Position numbers and translations under genes: made by a program. The notes below the pieces were generated by a model, which saw nothing but the letters and a program-made list of their open reading frames with translations, did no database searches and was not told where the DNA came from. From assembly GCA_007129525.1 (NCBI GenBank), contig SKVI01000252.1, positions 1 through 8,298 of the forward strand: a DNA stretch of 8,298 nt, given 5' to 3'. This stretch comes from Gemmatimonadota bacterium (lineage in GTDB: Bacteria; Gemmatimonadota; Gemmatimonadetes; Longimicrobiales; Gaopeijiaceae). Of this stretch, positions 1-6,553 are shown piece after piece (the first letter of the stretch is position 1; every line of letters starts with the position of its first letter).

Positions 1-779
1 ACCAGCTCCAGCAGCGCCTGGGCCACGTCGTCGCCCCCGATGACCCTCGTCTCCACCTCGGCACCCAGGGGGTTCCAGGCCTCGGCCACACTCTTCAGGT
101 ATTCCTCGGTCCGGCGTTCCCGCTCCTCCATCATGTTGCTTTCCTCGACGGCGTGCGGAAGGTAGGTGGTAGCCAGGGGAAAGGGTCGCAGGAGCGCCGA
201 CACCAGGGTCACCCGGCCGCCCTTGGAGGGCAGAAGCGAAGTCAGGGGGGAAAGGATCTGCTCGCTGGCCCGGGAGCCGTCCAGGGGGACGATCACCCGG
301 GAGGGTGAGGTGTCTTCGCCGAAGAGATTCCGGCTCCGGTCTCCACCCCGGAGGAGGAGCACCGGTCGTTCGGCCTTCCTCACCAGTCCGTCTGCCACAC
401 TTCCGAGCCAGGCACGCTGCCAAGCCCCCCTACCATGGGTGGTGATGGCCACCAGGTCGGCTCCGGTCTCTCCGGCTTCGGCCAGGAGGGTGCTCACCAC
501 CGGACCCATCTCGACCCTGGTCTCCACCTGCAGCTCGGGATGATCCTTCCGAACCTGCTCCCTGATCCGGTCCAGGTAGGTGTTGGCGCGCTCCTTCTCC
601 TCGTCGAACCAGGTCGCCACCAGGTCACCGTCGCCGGATGCCAGCGGAACGGGCGGAAGGTCGGAGACCACCGAAGCCAGGACCACACCGGCGTCGTGCC
701 GCAGGGCCAGTCGGATAGCTGGGTCCAGCGCCACCTCGGCCAGTTCGGAGCCATCGAGGGGAATCAGAATTTTGTTCAT
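1..779 (-). CDS. Tandem universal stress protein (UspA family), 3' end outside the window
   Basis: Partial gene: 259 codons are visible, and the reading frame leaves the window at base 1. Domain 1 (residues about 1-145) opens with MNKILIPLDGS, the usual first strand and ATP-pocket Asp of the Usp fold. It carries THGRG..(R)AWLGSVAD near residues 114-130, which fits the G-2x-G-9x-G(S/T) nucleotide-binding motif except that the first Gly is Thr. It ends in the RPVLLLR strand. Domain 2 restarts at about residue 161 with RVIVPLDGSR and is cut at LLEL, before its own glycine motif, so only some 35 residues are probably missing. Two fused Usp domains of about 280-300 residues is a common architecture. 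Such proteins are cytoplasmic, bind ATP or act as stress regulators, and their exact role here is unknown. The ATG at 779 has a good Shine-Dalgarno, GGGAGGA, at 794-788 on the minus strand, 8 nt upstream. The gene diverges from the exported-protein gene at 1191. Confidence 0.93.
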   Translation of the reverse strand, partial: MNKILIPLDGSELAEVALDPAIRLALRHDAGVVLASVVSDLPPVPLASGDGDLVATWFDEEKERANTYLDRIREQVRKDHPELQVETRVEMGPVVSTLLAEAGETGADLVAITTHGRGAWQRAWLGSVADGLVRKAERPVLLLRGGDRSRNLFGEDTSPSRVIVPLDGSRASEQILSPLTSLLPSKGGRVTLVSALLRPFPLATTYLPHAVEESNMMEERERRTEEYLKSVAEAWNPLGAEVETRVIGGDDVAQALLEL

Positions 780-840
780 CAGGGCAGTCCTCCCGGGGAC
801 GGAGAATGAAGTCAACAGACTGGAGTCAATGCAAGCTGGG

Positions 841-869
841 AGTCGAAGGTGTCAGAGCCACGATGTCAA
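841..869 (-). promoter_or_regulatory. Candidate sigma70-type promoter for the universal stress protein gene
   Basis: On the minus strand a perfect TTGACA (-35, bases 869-864) is followed after 17 nt by TCGACT (846-841), which matches the -10 consensus at only three of six positions. Transcription would start near 834 and give a leader of about 55 nt before the ATG at 779. The -35 match is convincing but the -10 is poor, so this is tentative. Confidence 0.3.
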
Positions 870-920
870 GAGTGACCCGCTCGCTCCCGCGTTCAGGCCC
901 CGGCACGGAACGGCCGCGAA

Positions 921-939
921 GCCGGCGACCGTCGCTGGC
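921..939. repeat. Short inverted repeat in the divergent intergenic region
   Basis: Arms GCCGGCGAC (921-929) and GTCGCTGGC (931-939) are complementary at eight of nine positions around a single centre base. With no loop it is a poor RNA hairpin but a reasonable dyad for a dimeric DNA-binding protein. It lies between two divergent genes. In such GC-rich DNA it may be chance. Confidence 0.3.
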
Positions 940-1190
940 CGGTTGAGGGCGGGACATCTCGAATGGCCATCTTTCCCCGATGCACCTGTCGTGCCACGAG
1001 AGAAGCCGCCGTGACAGGGCGTTTGCCAGGTGGGGAGGCCGCGATGGCGAGCCAGGGATTCCCGGTGCGGGACATTTTGGCCCACCCGACTCCGTGGGGG
1101 TGATCGCGGCCCGGGAACCTCACCGCCTCTCGTGCGTTACATGAGCAGACACGTATCTCCGCGCCTCCCCGAGGTCCGCTCCTTCCCGAG

Positions 1191-2375
1191 ATGATCCCCT
1201 TGGCTCCTTCCGTTCGCCTCCGCCTTGCCGGTTTCGCTCTTCTTGCCGTTGCCCTGGCAGGGATCCATCCCGCCGGAGACGGCATCGCCCTCGGGAGCTC
1301 CTGGACACTGGACTCCGGGGCGGTGGGCATTGATGAGATACGAGGAACGGTGGTAGACACCTCCGGAGTGCCTCTGGGGGCGGCCACAGTTCAACTCCGC
1401 CACGCGGACCGGGTGTTGGCCGCCGCCACCACCGATGACGACGGGAGCTTCAGGATCTTCGTTTCCCAACGGATTCGGGAGGCGTTGGGCGCCGGTGGGG
1501 TACGGGTCCGGGCGGAACGTCTGGGGTACCGGGAGCAGGAGGTCCCACTGGATTCCCCTACCACCCCGGTGGAGCTGGTCATGGTTCCCGCGCCCCTTCC
1601 CCTCCCCGGTTTCCAGGTAGAGGCGGTCATGGGCGAATGCGACGCCGATGATGAGGAAGGACTCGGTCGTCGGCTCTGGGAACGGGCGGCGGACCGCCAT
1701 CCGGGGGGGCTCGACACCCTGGGGGTGGCCACCTACACACTCTCCAGGACCGACACAATTCCGGACCCGTCCCTGGTCACCGCAGAGGTGGATGGGGTGG
1801 AGCCGGAGATGGGCCAGCGGGGATCGGCTCCCATCCTGCGCCTGGGGTGGACACGGCGGATCGACCGCGACGGTTACGCCTTTCCCGTTCGCCGCACCGA
1901 CCGAAGGGGCTCTTTCAGCTCGTGGTCCTATCCTCCGCTCGAATCGGACTTTGCGCCCCACTTCGGCTCGCAGCAGTTCGGCTCGCTCCATTACTTTCAG
2001 TATCTGACGGAAGGTGGTGACGGGTGGCTCGTGCGATTCTGTCCCCGCGACGACAGTCGTCCGCACCTGGAGGGTCAGGTCACCATCGCTCCGGACACAC
2101 TCATCCACCGCGTGGAATGGTACATCCGGACGGCGGAGCCAGACGAGAGGGCGGGCGGTGTGGCCGTCTTTCCGCCTTCATCCGCCGATGGCTCTCCGCC
2201 GCCCCTGCTCCCGACCGAGAGCATGGCGTGGAAGACCCCCCGGGGCGAACACACCATACGAAGGGTGCACTGGTTCGAGGCGTGGACCACGGCTCCCGGA
2301 GACTCTGTGCCCTTCCTCCCACGCCGCGGTGCGGAATCGGCGTCGGGCGCAGATCTCGATCCGGGGATTCGCTAG
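1191..2375 (+). CDS. Exported carboxypeptidase-regulatory-like domain protein
   Basis: A 394-residue protein. The N-terminus is a clear signal peptide: a basic stretch (R9, R11), then a hydrophobic core LAGFALLAVALAGI, with likely cleavage near residues 28-36. There is no lipobox, so it is probably periplasmic or outer-membrane-associated. Residues about 48-135 form a carboxypeptidase-regulatory-like (transthyretin-like) beta-sandwich: IRGTVVDTSGVPL, a TTDDDGSFRI turn, then a VRVRAERLGY strand and closing LVMVP. The region after about 145 begins with C150 followed by an acidic stretch and RRLWERAA, and later has a beta-rich segment (about 280-312, GQVTIAPDTLIHRVEW). I recall this layout from many Gemmatimonadota proteins, but it has no assigned function. 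No TonB-dependent barrel follows, so this is not a SusC-type transporter. The start was chosen because it gives an intact signal peptide; only weak SD-like bases precede it. It probably forms a single-gene unit ending at the stem-loop at 2406. Confidence 0.85.
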   Translation: MIPLAPSVRLRLAGFALLAVALAGIHPAGDGIALGSSWTLDSGAVGIDEIRGTVVDTSGVPLGAATVQLRHADRVLAAATTDDDGSFRIFVSQRIREALGAGGVRVRAERLGYREQEVPLDSPTTPVELVMVPAPLPLPGFQVEAVMGECDADDEEGLGRRLWERAADRHPGGLDTLGVATYTLSRTDTIPDPSLVTAEVDGVEPEMGQRGSAPILRLGWTRRIDRDGYAFPVRRTDRRGSFSSWSYPPLESDFAPHFGSQQFGSLHYFQYLTEGGDGWLVRFCPRDDSRPHLEGQVTIAPDTLIHRVEWYIRTAEPDERAGGVAVFPPSSADGSPPPLLPTESMAWKTPRGEHTIRRVHWFEAWTTAPGDSVPFLPRRGAESASGADLDPGIR

Positions 2376-2379
2376 AAGG

Positions 2380-2448
2380 CTGATCGGAACGCGGAGTCGG
2401 AACGCGGGGTGCGGCCGCGCGTAAAGCGGCTCGCCCCTTTCCGATCAG
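2380..2448. repeat. Inverted 8-mer CTGATCGG / CCGATCAG enclosing the terminator hairpin and an 11-bp direct repeat
   Basis: CTGATCGG (2380-2387) and CCGATCAG (2441-2448) are exact reverse complements and bracket the hairpin at 2406-2437, so they could form an outer stem around it. Between the left arm and the hairpin, TCGGAACGCGG occurs twice in direct order (2384-2394 and 2397-2407). The element ends about 20 nt before the first possible aldolase start codon. It could be a compound terminator or a regulatory site of the downstream operon; the sequence alone does not decide. Confidence 0.4.
2406..2440 (+). terminator. Rho-independent-like terminator after the exported-protein gene
   Basis: Bases 2406-2418 pair with 2426-2437 to make a stem of about 11-12 bp. 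GGGG pairs with CCCC, followed by a T-G wobble, G-C, a bulged C2412, a G-T wobble, and then GCCGC with GCGGC. The loop is 7 nt (GCGTAAA). TTT (2438-2440) follows directly. The hairpin starts 30 nt after the stop codon at 2375. The T-run is short, so it may instead be a leader structure for the aldolase gene. Confidence 0.5.
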
Positions 2449-2460
2449 TCTGCTAACTCA

Positions 2461-2466
2461 GGGAGG
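2461..2466 (+). promoter_or_regulatory. Shine-Dalgarno GGGAGG for the upstream aldolase start, closely spaced
   Basis: GGGAGG is only 3 nt from the ATG at 2470, which is tighter than the usual 5-10 nt. This makes the 2470 start plausible but not certain. Confidence 0.4.
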
Positions 2467-2469
2467 TGG

Positions 2470-3612
2470 ATGCCCGGCCACGAGAACCCTATGTTCCCAG
2501 GCGTGGCCTCCAAAGCGGGAGACCACCCGAATCCGGGGTTCCTGGCAAGATCGGGGTCCCCGGCCATGCCATTCCACTCCCTCGGGGAGAACGAGTTCAT
2601 GCCAGACACCCGCGAACGCGGCTCCGGCTGGGGGCGTGTCGATGTTCGGCCTCCGGCCGACCCCTCCGGGCGCAATCCCGGCATTCCACTGGACATGGAT
2701 CGGGTCGGGACCATTCGACTGAACCGAAGCGCGCTGGAGCGGCGGGCGACTACCCTGGGCACCAGGCGGAGCGTGAAGAAGGAGTGGCAGGCGGCATGGC
2801 TCCTCCGGGCTCTGACCCTCATGGACCTGACCACCCTTTCGGGTGACGACACGCCCGGCACGGTGCGGCGCCTGTGCGCGAAGGCACGCAACCCCCTACG
2901 CCCGGATCTCCTGGACGGGCTGGAGGTGCGAGAGCTCACCCCGACGGTGGCCGCGGTGTGCGTCTACCATTCCTTCGTGGCGGTCGCGGTAGAGAGCCTC
3001 GAGGGATCCAGCATACCGGTGGCAGCGGTCTCCACCGCCTTCCCCCACGGCCTGGCCCCGCTCAGTACGAGACTGGCCGAAATCCGGGCCTCGGTGGAGG
3101 CCGGGGCCCGGGAGATCGATGTGGTCATCAACCGAATGCACGTGCTCACCGGAGACTGGGAGGCACTCTACGACGAGGTGCGGGCCTTTCGGGACGCCTG
3201 CGGTGAGGCGCATCTCAAGACGATCCTTGCCACCGGCGAGCTGGCCACCCTGACCAACGTGGCCCGGGCGTCGGCGGTCTGCATGATGGCCGGCTCTGAC
3301 TTCATCAAGACCTCCACCGGCAAGGAGACGGAGAACGCCACGTTGCCGGTGGGACTGGCGATGGTGCGTCAGATCCGGGCCTACGCCGAGGGAACCGGCC
3401 ACAGGGTGGGCTTCAAGCCGGCCGGAGGAATCCGCACGGCCCGCCAGGCCCTGACCTGGCTCATTCTGATGAAGGAGGAGCTGGGCGATGCCTGGCTAAC
3501 CCCCGAACTCTTCCGCTTCGGGGCTTCGTCCCTCCTGGGCGACCTCGAGCGTCAGCTGGAGCACCATCTCACCGGGCGGTACTCCGCCTTCCACCGACAC
3601 CCCATGGCGTAA
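2470..3612 (+). CDS. deoC: Deoxyribose-phosphate aldolase, animal DERA-like class I
   Basis: Cytoplasmic TIM-barrel aldolase that splits 2-deoxy-D-ribose-5-phosphate into glyceraldehyde-3-phosphate and acetaldehyde (EC 4.1.2.4), a late step of deoxynucleoside catabolism. Residues from about 75 to the end follow human DERA closely: KKEWQAAWLL, DLTTLSGDDT, EIDVVINR, GEAHLKTILATGELATLTNV, MAGSDFIKTSTGKE, GFKPAGGIR, KEELGD.W, and HH.TGRY.A at the C-terminus. Catalytic residues are present: Schiff-base K280 in FIKTSTGK, K316 in GFKP, and D217 in EIDVV. The annotated frame gives 380 residues against about 318 for human DERA. The first 43-75 residues have no counterpart and are rich in Gly, Pro and charged residues. 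The ATG at 2599 (Met44, 337 residues) has a better-spaced GGAG and may be the true start. The stop lies 4 nt before the ALDH gene, so the two form an operon. Confidence 0.95.
   Translation: MPGHENPMFPGVASKAGDHPNPGFLARSGSPAMPFHSLGENEFMPDTRERGSGWGRVDVRPPADPSGRNPGIPLDMDRVGTIRLNRSALERRATTLGTRRSVKKEWQAAWLLRALTLMDLTTLSGDDTPGTVRRLCAKARNPLRPDLLDGLEVRELTPTVAAVCVYHSFVAVAVESLEGSSIPVAAVSTAFPHGLAPLSTRLAEIRASVEAGAREIDVVINRMHVLTGDWEALYDEVRAFRDACGEAHLKTILATGELATLTNVARASAVCMMAGSDFIKTSTGKETENATLPVGLAMVRQIRAYAEGTGHRVGFKPAGGIRTARQALTWLILMKEELGDAWLTPELFRFGASSLLGDLERQLEHHLTGRYSAFHRHPMA
2586..2589 (+). promoter_or_regulatory. Internal Shine-Dalgarno GGAG for the alternative aldolase start at 2599
   Basis: GGAG, within GGGGAGA, lies 9 nt before the in-frame ATG at 2599. 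That start gives a 337-residue aldolase, closer to the DERA family length, so it competes with the ATG at 2470. Confidence 0.35.
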
Positions 3613-3616
3613 CCCC

Positions 3617-6085
3617 ATGCCCACCATCGCTGAAATCTTCGAGACCATGGAATACGGGCCGGCACCGGAGAGCCCCGACCCCGCGAAGGCCTGGCTCGAG
3701 GAGCATGGGCGCCGGTTCGGGCACTTCATCGCCGGGGATTGGACCGACCCTGCCGACGATCAGCTCTTCGAGAGCCGGTGTCCCGCCGACGACACCCTTC
3801 TGGCCCATGTGGCGCAGGGAACCCCCGCCGAGGTCTCCCAGGCGGTGGCGGCGGCCCGGGAGTCCTTCCCGGAATGGGCCGGACTGGATGGCCACCGCCG
3901 GGCCCGACACCTGTACGCGCTGGCCCGGGGGGTCCAGAAGCACGCCCGGCTCTTCGCGGTCCTCGAGTCCATGGACAACGGGAAGCCGATTCGGGAATCC
4001 CGGGACCTGGACATCCCCCTGGTGGCTCGGCACTTCTACCACCATGCCGGGTGGGCTCAGGTTCTGGACCGGGAGTTTCCGGGGCGGCCTCCCCTGGGCG
4101 TGGCGGCGCAGGTGATTCCCTGGAACTTTCCCCTCCTGATGATGGCGTGGAAAGTGGCCCCGGCCCTGGCGGCCGGAAACACCGTGGTCCTGAAGCCTGC
4201 GGAGCACACCCCTCTCACTGCCCTGCTCTTTGCTGAGCTGGCCCGGGAGACCGGCCTTCCCGCCGGCGTGCTCAACGTGGTCACCGGGGACAGCCGCACC
4301 GGAGAGGCCCTGGTCTCGCACGACGACGTGGACAAGGTGGCCTTCACCGGGTCCACCGAGGTGGGTCGCCGGATCCGCGAGGCGACGGCGGGTTCGGGCA
4401 AGGCGCTCTCGCTGGAGTTGGGGGGCAAATCCCCCTTCCTGGTCTACGACGACGCCGATCTGGACTCGGTGGTGGAAGGGGTGGTCGATGCCATCTGGTT
4501 CAACCAGGGGCAGGTCTGCTGTGCCGGATCCCGGATTCTGGTGCAGGAGGGGGTGGCCGAGACGCTGGAGCGGAAGCTCCGCAATCGCATGGAGACGCTC
4601 CGGATGGGGCACCCCCTGGACAAGGCCGTGGACATGGGGGCCATTGTGGCTCCCGTACAACTCGAGCGGATTGCGTCACTGGTGGAGCAGGGACGGCGCG
4701 AGGGCGCGCACATCTGGCAGCCCTCCTGGGCCATGCCCGAGGACGGGCTCTTCTATCCTCCCACGCTCTGCACCGACGTGGCGCCGGCCGGAACCCTGGC
4801 CCGGGTGGAGATCTTTGGGCCGGTGGTGGCCCTCATGACCTTCCGCACCCCCGACGAGTCGGTGGCCCTGGCCAACAACACCCGCTACGGCCTCGCTGCC
4901 AGTGTGTGGACCGAAGATGTGAACCTGGCCCTGGACATCGCCCCTCGAATCAAGGCCGGGACGGTCTGGGTGAACTGCACGAACCTCTTTGATGCGGCTT
5001 CCGGCTTCGGAGGGTACCGGGAGAGCGGATACGGGCGTGAGGGCGGCCGGGAGGGTATGGAGGAGTACCTGGGCGCCCGCCGCGATCCCGAGGCGGAAGC
5101 GGTTCCCTCGACGGGCTCCCGTACAGGGAGTGCCCCGGCCGGCGGAATCGGGCGGGACTCGGACGGCGCCCCGGGGGGCGCGGCTTCCGAGGACCCGGAC
5201 GCCCGGTCGTCTGGCATCGCTGCCGAGGGCGTGGGCGTCGATCGGACCGTCAAACTCCTTATCGGTGGTCGTCAACGACGGCCCGACGGCGACCAGGGCC
5301 TGGTGGTCGTCAACCCCGCCGGAGACCCGGTGGGCGTCGTGGCCCGGGGGAACCGAAAGGATGTCCGGAACGCCGTGGAGGCCGCCCGCAAGGCGGCGGC
5401 CGGATGGCAGGAGGCCCCGGCCCACCTCCGGGCCCAGATCCTCTATTACCTGGCCGAGAATCTGGAGCTTCGTCGACACGAACTGGCCCACCGGCTATCC
5501 GAACACACCGGCGTCCCGCCGGACTGGGCGCACCGGGAGGTGGACCTCTCCCTTCGCCGCCTCTTCGACTACGCGGCCTGGGCCGACAAGTGGGACGGCC
5601 GGGTTCACGCAACGCCCTTCCGGAACGTGACTCTGGCCATGCACGAGCCGGTGGGCGTCCTGGGGATGGTGGCCTCTCCCGACGCCCCCCTGCTGGGGCT
5701 CGTCTCCATCGTGGCTCCTGCCCTGGCGTTGGGCAACACGGTGGTGGCCGTCCCCTCGGAGCGCTATCCGCTGGTGACGGGCGACCTGATCCAGCTCGTG
5801 GAGACGTCGGACCTCCCGGCCGGAGCGGTGAACCTGGTTACGGGTCGACCCGGTGAGGTGGTGCCGACCCTGGCGGACCACGACGATGTGGACGGCATCT
5901 GGTATTTCGGAGGAGACGAAGCGCTGGCCCGGGAGGTGGAACTCCGATCTACGGGGAACCTGAAGCGGTGCTGGGTCGACCGGGATGCGGCGCGTCGCTG
6001 GGCGTCGCCGGTGGAAGGCGCCGGCCATGCCTTCCTCCAGGCAGCCACCCAGGTGAAAAACGTCTGGGTGCCCTACGGGGCTTGA
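3617..6085 (+). CDS. Two-domain ALDH16-type aldehyde dehydrogenase
   Basis: An 822-residue NAD(P)-dependent aldehyde dehydrogenase with ALDH16 architecture, comparable with the roughly 800-residue human ALDH16A1. Even the N-terminus (IFETMEYGPAPES) resembles that family. Domain 1 (about 30-487) is complete: PWNFPLL with N170, VVLKPAE with K193, FTGSTEVG (243-250), ELGGKSP with general-base E267, FNQGQVCCAG with nucleophile C301, EIFGPVV with E398, and ESGYGREGG. It should therefore be active. A Gly/Ala/Asp/Ser-rich linker (about 488-543) follows. Domain 2 (about 544-822) keeps the ALDH N-terminal and Rossmann parts but has Asp689 for the Asn and Val712 for the Lys. It lacks the Glu and Cys motifs and ends in TQVKNVWVPYG, typical of the family's pseudo-ALDH half. 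No Shine-Dalgarno precedes the ATG, which is 4 nt after the aldolase stop, so translational coupling is likely. Probable role: oxidising the acetaldehyde released by the aldolase. Confidence 0.95.
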   Translation: MPTIAEIFETMEYGPAPESPDPAKAWLEEHGRRFGHFIAGDWTDPADDQLFESRCPADDTLLAHVAQGTPAEVSQAVAAARESFPEWAGLDGHRRARHLYALARGVQKHARLFAVLESMDNGKPIRESRDLDIPLVARHFYHHAGWAQVLDREFPGRPPLGVAAQVIPWNFPLLMMAWKVAPALAAGNTVVLKPAEHTPLTALLFAELARETGLPAGVLNVVTGDSRTGEALVSHDDVDKVAFTGSTEVGRRIREATAGSGKALSLELGGKSPFLVYDDADLDSVVEGVVDAIWFNQGQVCCAGSRILVQEGVAETLERKLRNRMETLRMGHPLDKAVDMGAIVAPVQLERIASLVEQGRREGAHIWQPSWAMPEDGLFYPPTLCTDVAPAGTLARVEIFGPVVALMTFRTPDESVALANNTRYGLAASVWTEDVNLALDIAPRIKAGTVWVNCTNLFDAASGFGGYRESGYGREGGREGMEEYLGARRDPEAEAVPSTGSRTGSAPAGGIGRDSDGAPGGAASEDPDARSSGIAAEGVGVDRTVKLLIGGRQRRPDGDQGLVVVNPAGDPVGVVARGNRKDVRNAVEAARKAAAGWQEAPAHLRAQILYYLAENLELRRHELAHRLSEHTGVPPDWAHREVDLSLRRLFDYAAWADKWDGRVHATPFRNVTLAMHEPVGVLGMVASPDAPLLGLVSIVAPALALGNTVVAVPSERYPLVTGDLIQLVETSDLPAGAVNLVTGRPGEVVPTLADHDDVDGIWYFGGDEALAREVELRSTGNLKRCWVDRDAARRWASPVEGAGHAFLQAATQVKNVWVPYGA

Positions 6086-6089
6086 TCCC

Positions 6090-6103
6090 GCCTCCGGGGA
6101 GGC
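6090..6103 (+). terminator. Small GC hairpin just after the ALDH gene
   Basis: GCCTCCGGGGAGGC is a perfect inverted repeat (5-bp stem, CGGG loop) starting 5 nt after the TGA at 6085. No T-run follows, so if it ends transcription it is not a classical intrinsic terminator. Its position at the end of the operon is the main argument. Confidence 0.3.
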
Positions 6104-6133
6104 CCGCAGCGTGGATCCTCCCCTCTTCCCGAT

Positions 6134-6157
6134 CAGACTGGTACCACCACCAGACTG
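6134..6157. terminator. Hairpin at the convergent junction, next to the lipoprotein stop
   Basis: CAGACTGGT (6134-6142) pairs with ACCAGACTG (6149-6157) around a 6-nt loop, with one A-A mismatch in the middle of a 9-position stem. It abuts the lipoprotein stop codon (6160-6158) and lies 48 nt after the ALDH stop. It could serve as a bidirectional end point for the convergent genes, though neither side has a T-run. Confidence 0.35.
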
Positions 6158-6538
6158 TTAGCGCCTCACGAACGATCGAGTGATTGGCTGCTGAACGATG
6201 ACCTCCACGTACTCGCCGGGGCCCGCCGAAAAGGGAGTGGTGGTGTGGGAGCGGGACCCAAGGGGATCCAGACGGAACCGCACCTCCTGGGTCCTAGACC
6301 AGGAGACCCCGAAGGTGTTCCGGGTCCTGGGGTTGATGGTGCCCAGCCGTTCTCGCCGGCCCGCCGCCAGCACGGTTACGGTGACATCGAAGCTGGTCAG
6401 GTTCTCTACGGTCACCCGGAGTTGACGCTCATCGGCGCCCCGGAAGGGATCCCAGTCTCCCCGGCCCGCTCCCACCACACCGCAGCTGGCCAGCAGGAGC
6501 GCGAAAGCGAGGATGGCCGGAAAAGGAAGTCGATTCAT
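6158..6538 (-). CDS. Small lipoprotein, function unknown
   Basis: A 126-residue protein with a lipoprotein signal peptide: one Arg at position 3, hydrophobic AILAFALLLAS, and the lipobox LLAS-C19, so it should be cleaved and lipidated at Cys19. The mature part is about 108 residues. It alternates hydrophobic and polar residues (LRVTVENLTSFDVTVTVLAAG, RERLGTI, EVRFRLDP, YVEVIVQQ), suggesting a single small beta-sandwich. It has a conserved-looking GTINPRTRNTF turn and a PGEYVEV strand. I recall similar orphan lipoproteins in Gemmatimonadota but know no function for them. The start is well supported: GAGGAGG (6550-6544, minus strand) lies 5 nt upstream. It follows ridA on the same strand after 52 nt, a gap that contains a hairpin, so co-transcription is possible but a separate unit is equally likely. 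Confidence 0.8.
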   Translation of the reverse strand: MNRLPFPAILAFALLLASCGVVGAGRGDWDPFRGADERQLRVTVENLTSFDVTVTVLAAGRRERLGTINPRTRNTFGVSWSRTQEVRFRLDPLGSRSHTTTPFSAGPGEYVEVIVQQPITRSFVRR

Positions 6539-6553
6539 GCCAACCTCCTCATG

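Larger units (their letters stand above)
780..1190. other. Divergent intergenic region, no gene seen
   Basis: These 411 bases separate the divergent starts of the stress-protein gene and the exported-protein gene. The open frames crossing it show no recognisable protein family and no ribosome-binding site. It holds the candidate minus-strand promoter at 841-869, a near-perfect inverted repeat at 921-939 (GCCGGCGAC, one centre base, GTCGCTGGC) and a small 5-bp stem at 1081-1098 (CCCAC/GTGGG). I found no convincing plus-strand promoter for the gene at 1191. Confidence 0.5.

Noticed and set aside
166..809. Plus-strand open frames (166-543 and 435-809) opposite the stress-protein gene
   Set aside because: They overlap a clear tandem Usp coding sequence on the minus strand and have no ribosome-binding site or domain.
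1137..2108. Minus-strand open frame of 323 codons opposite the exported-protein gene
   Set aside because: It is Arg/Gly/Pro-rich with no recognisable domain. The opposite strand has a signal peptide and a known domain. Long antisense frames are expected in GC-rich genes.
3569..4660. Minus-strand open frame of 363 codons opposite the ALDH gene
   Set aside because: It mirrors conserved ALDH catalytic motifs on the plus strand and has no domain of its own, so it is an artefact of high GC3.
5080..5250. Possibility that the ALDH fusion is an assembly error or a lost stop codon between two genes
   Set aside because: The linker is in frame with coding-like codon use. The order of active ALDH, linker and degenerate ALDH with VKNVWVPYG at the end is the known ALDH16 architecture.
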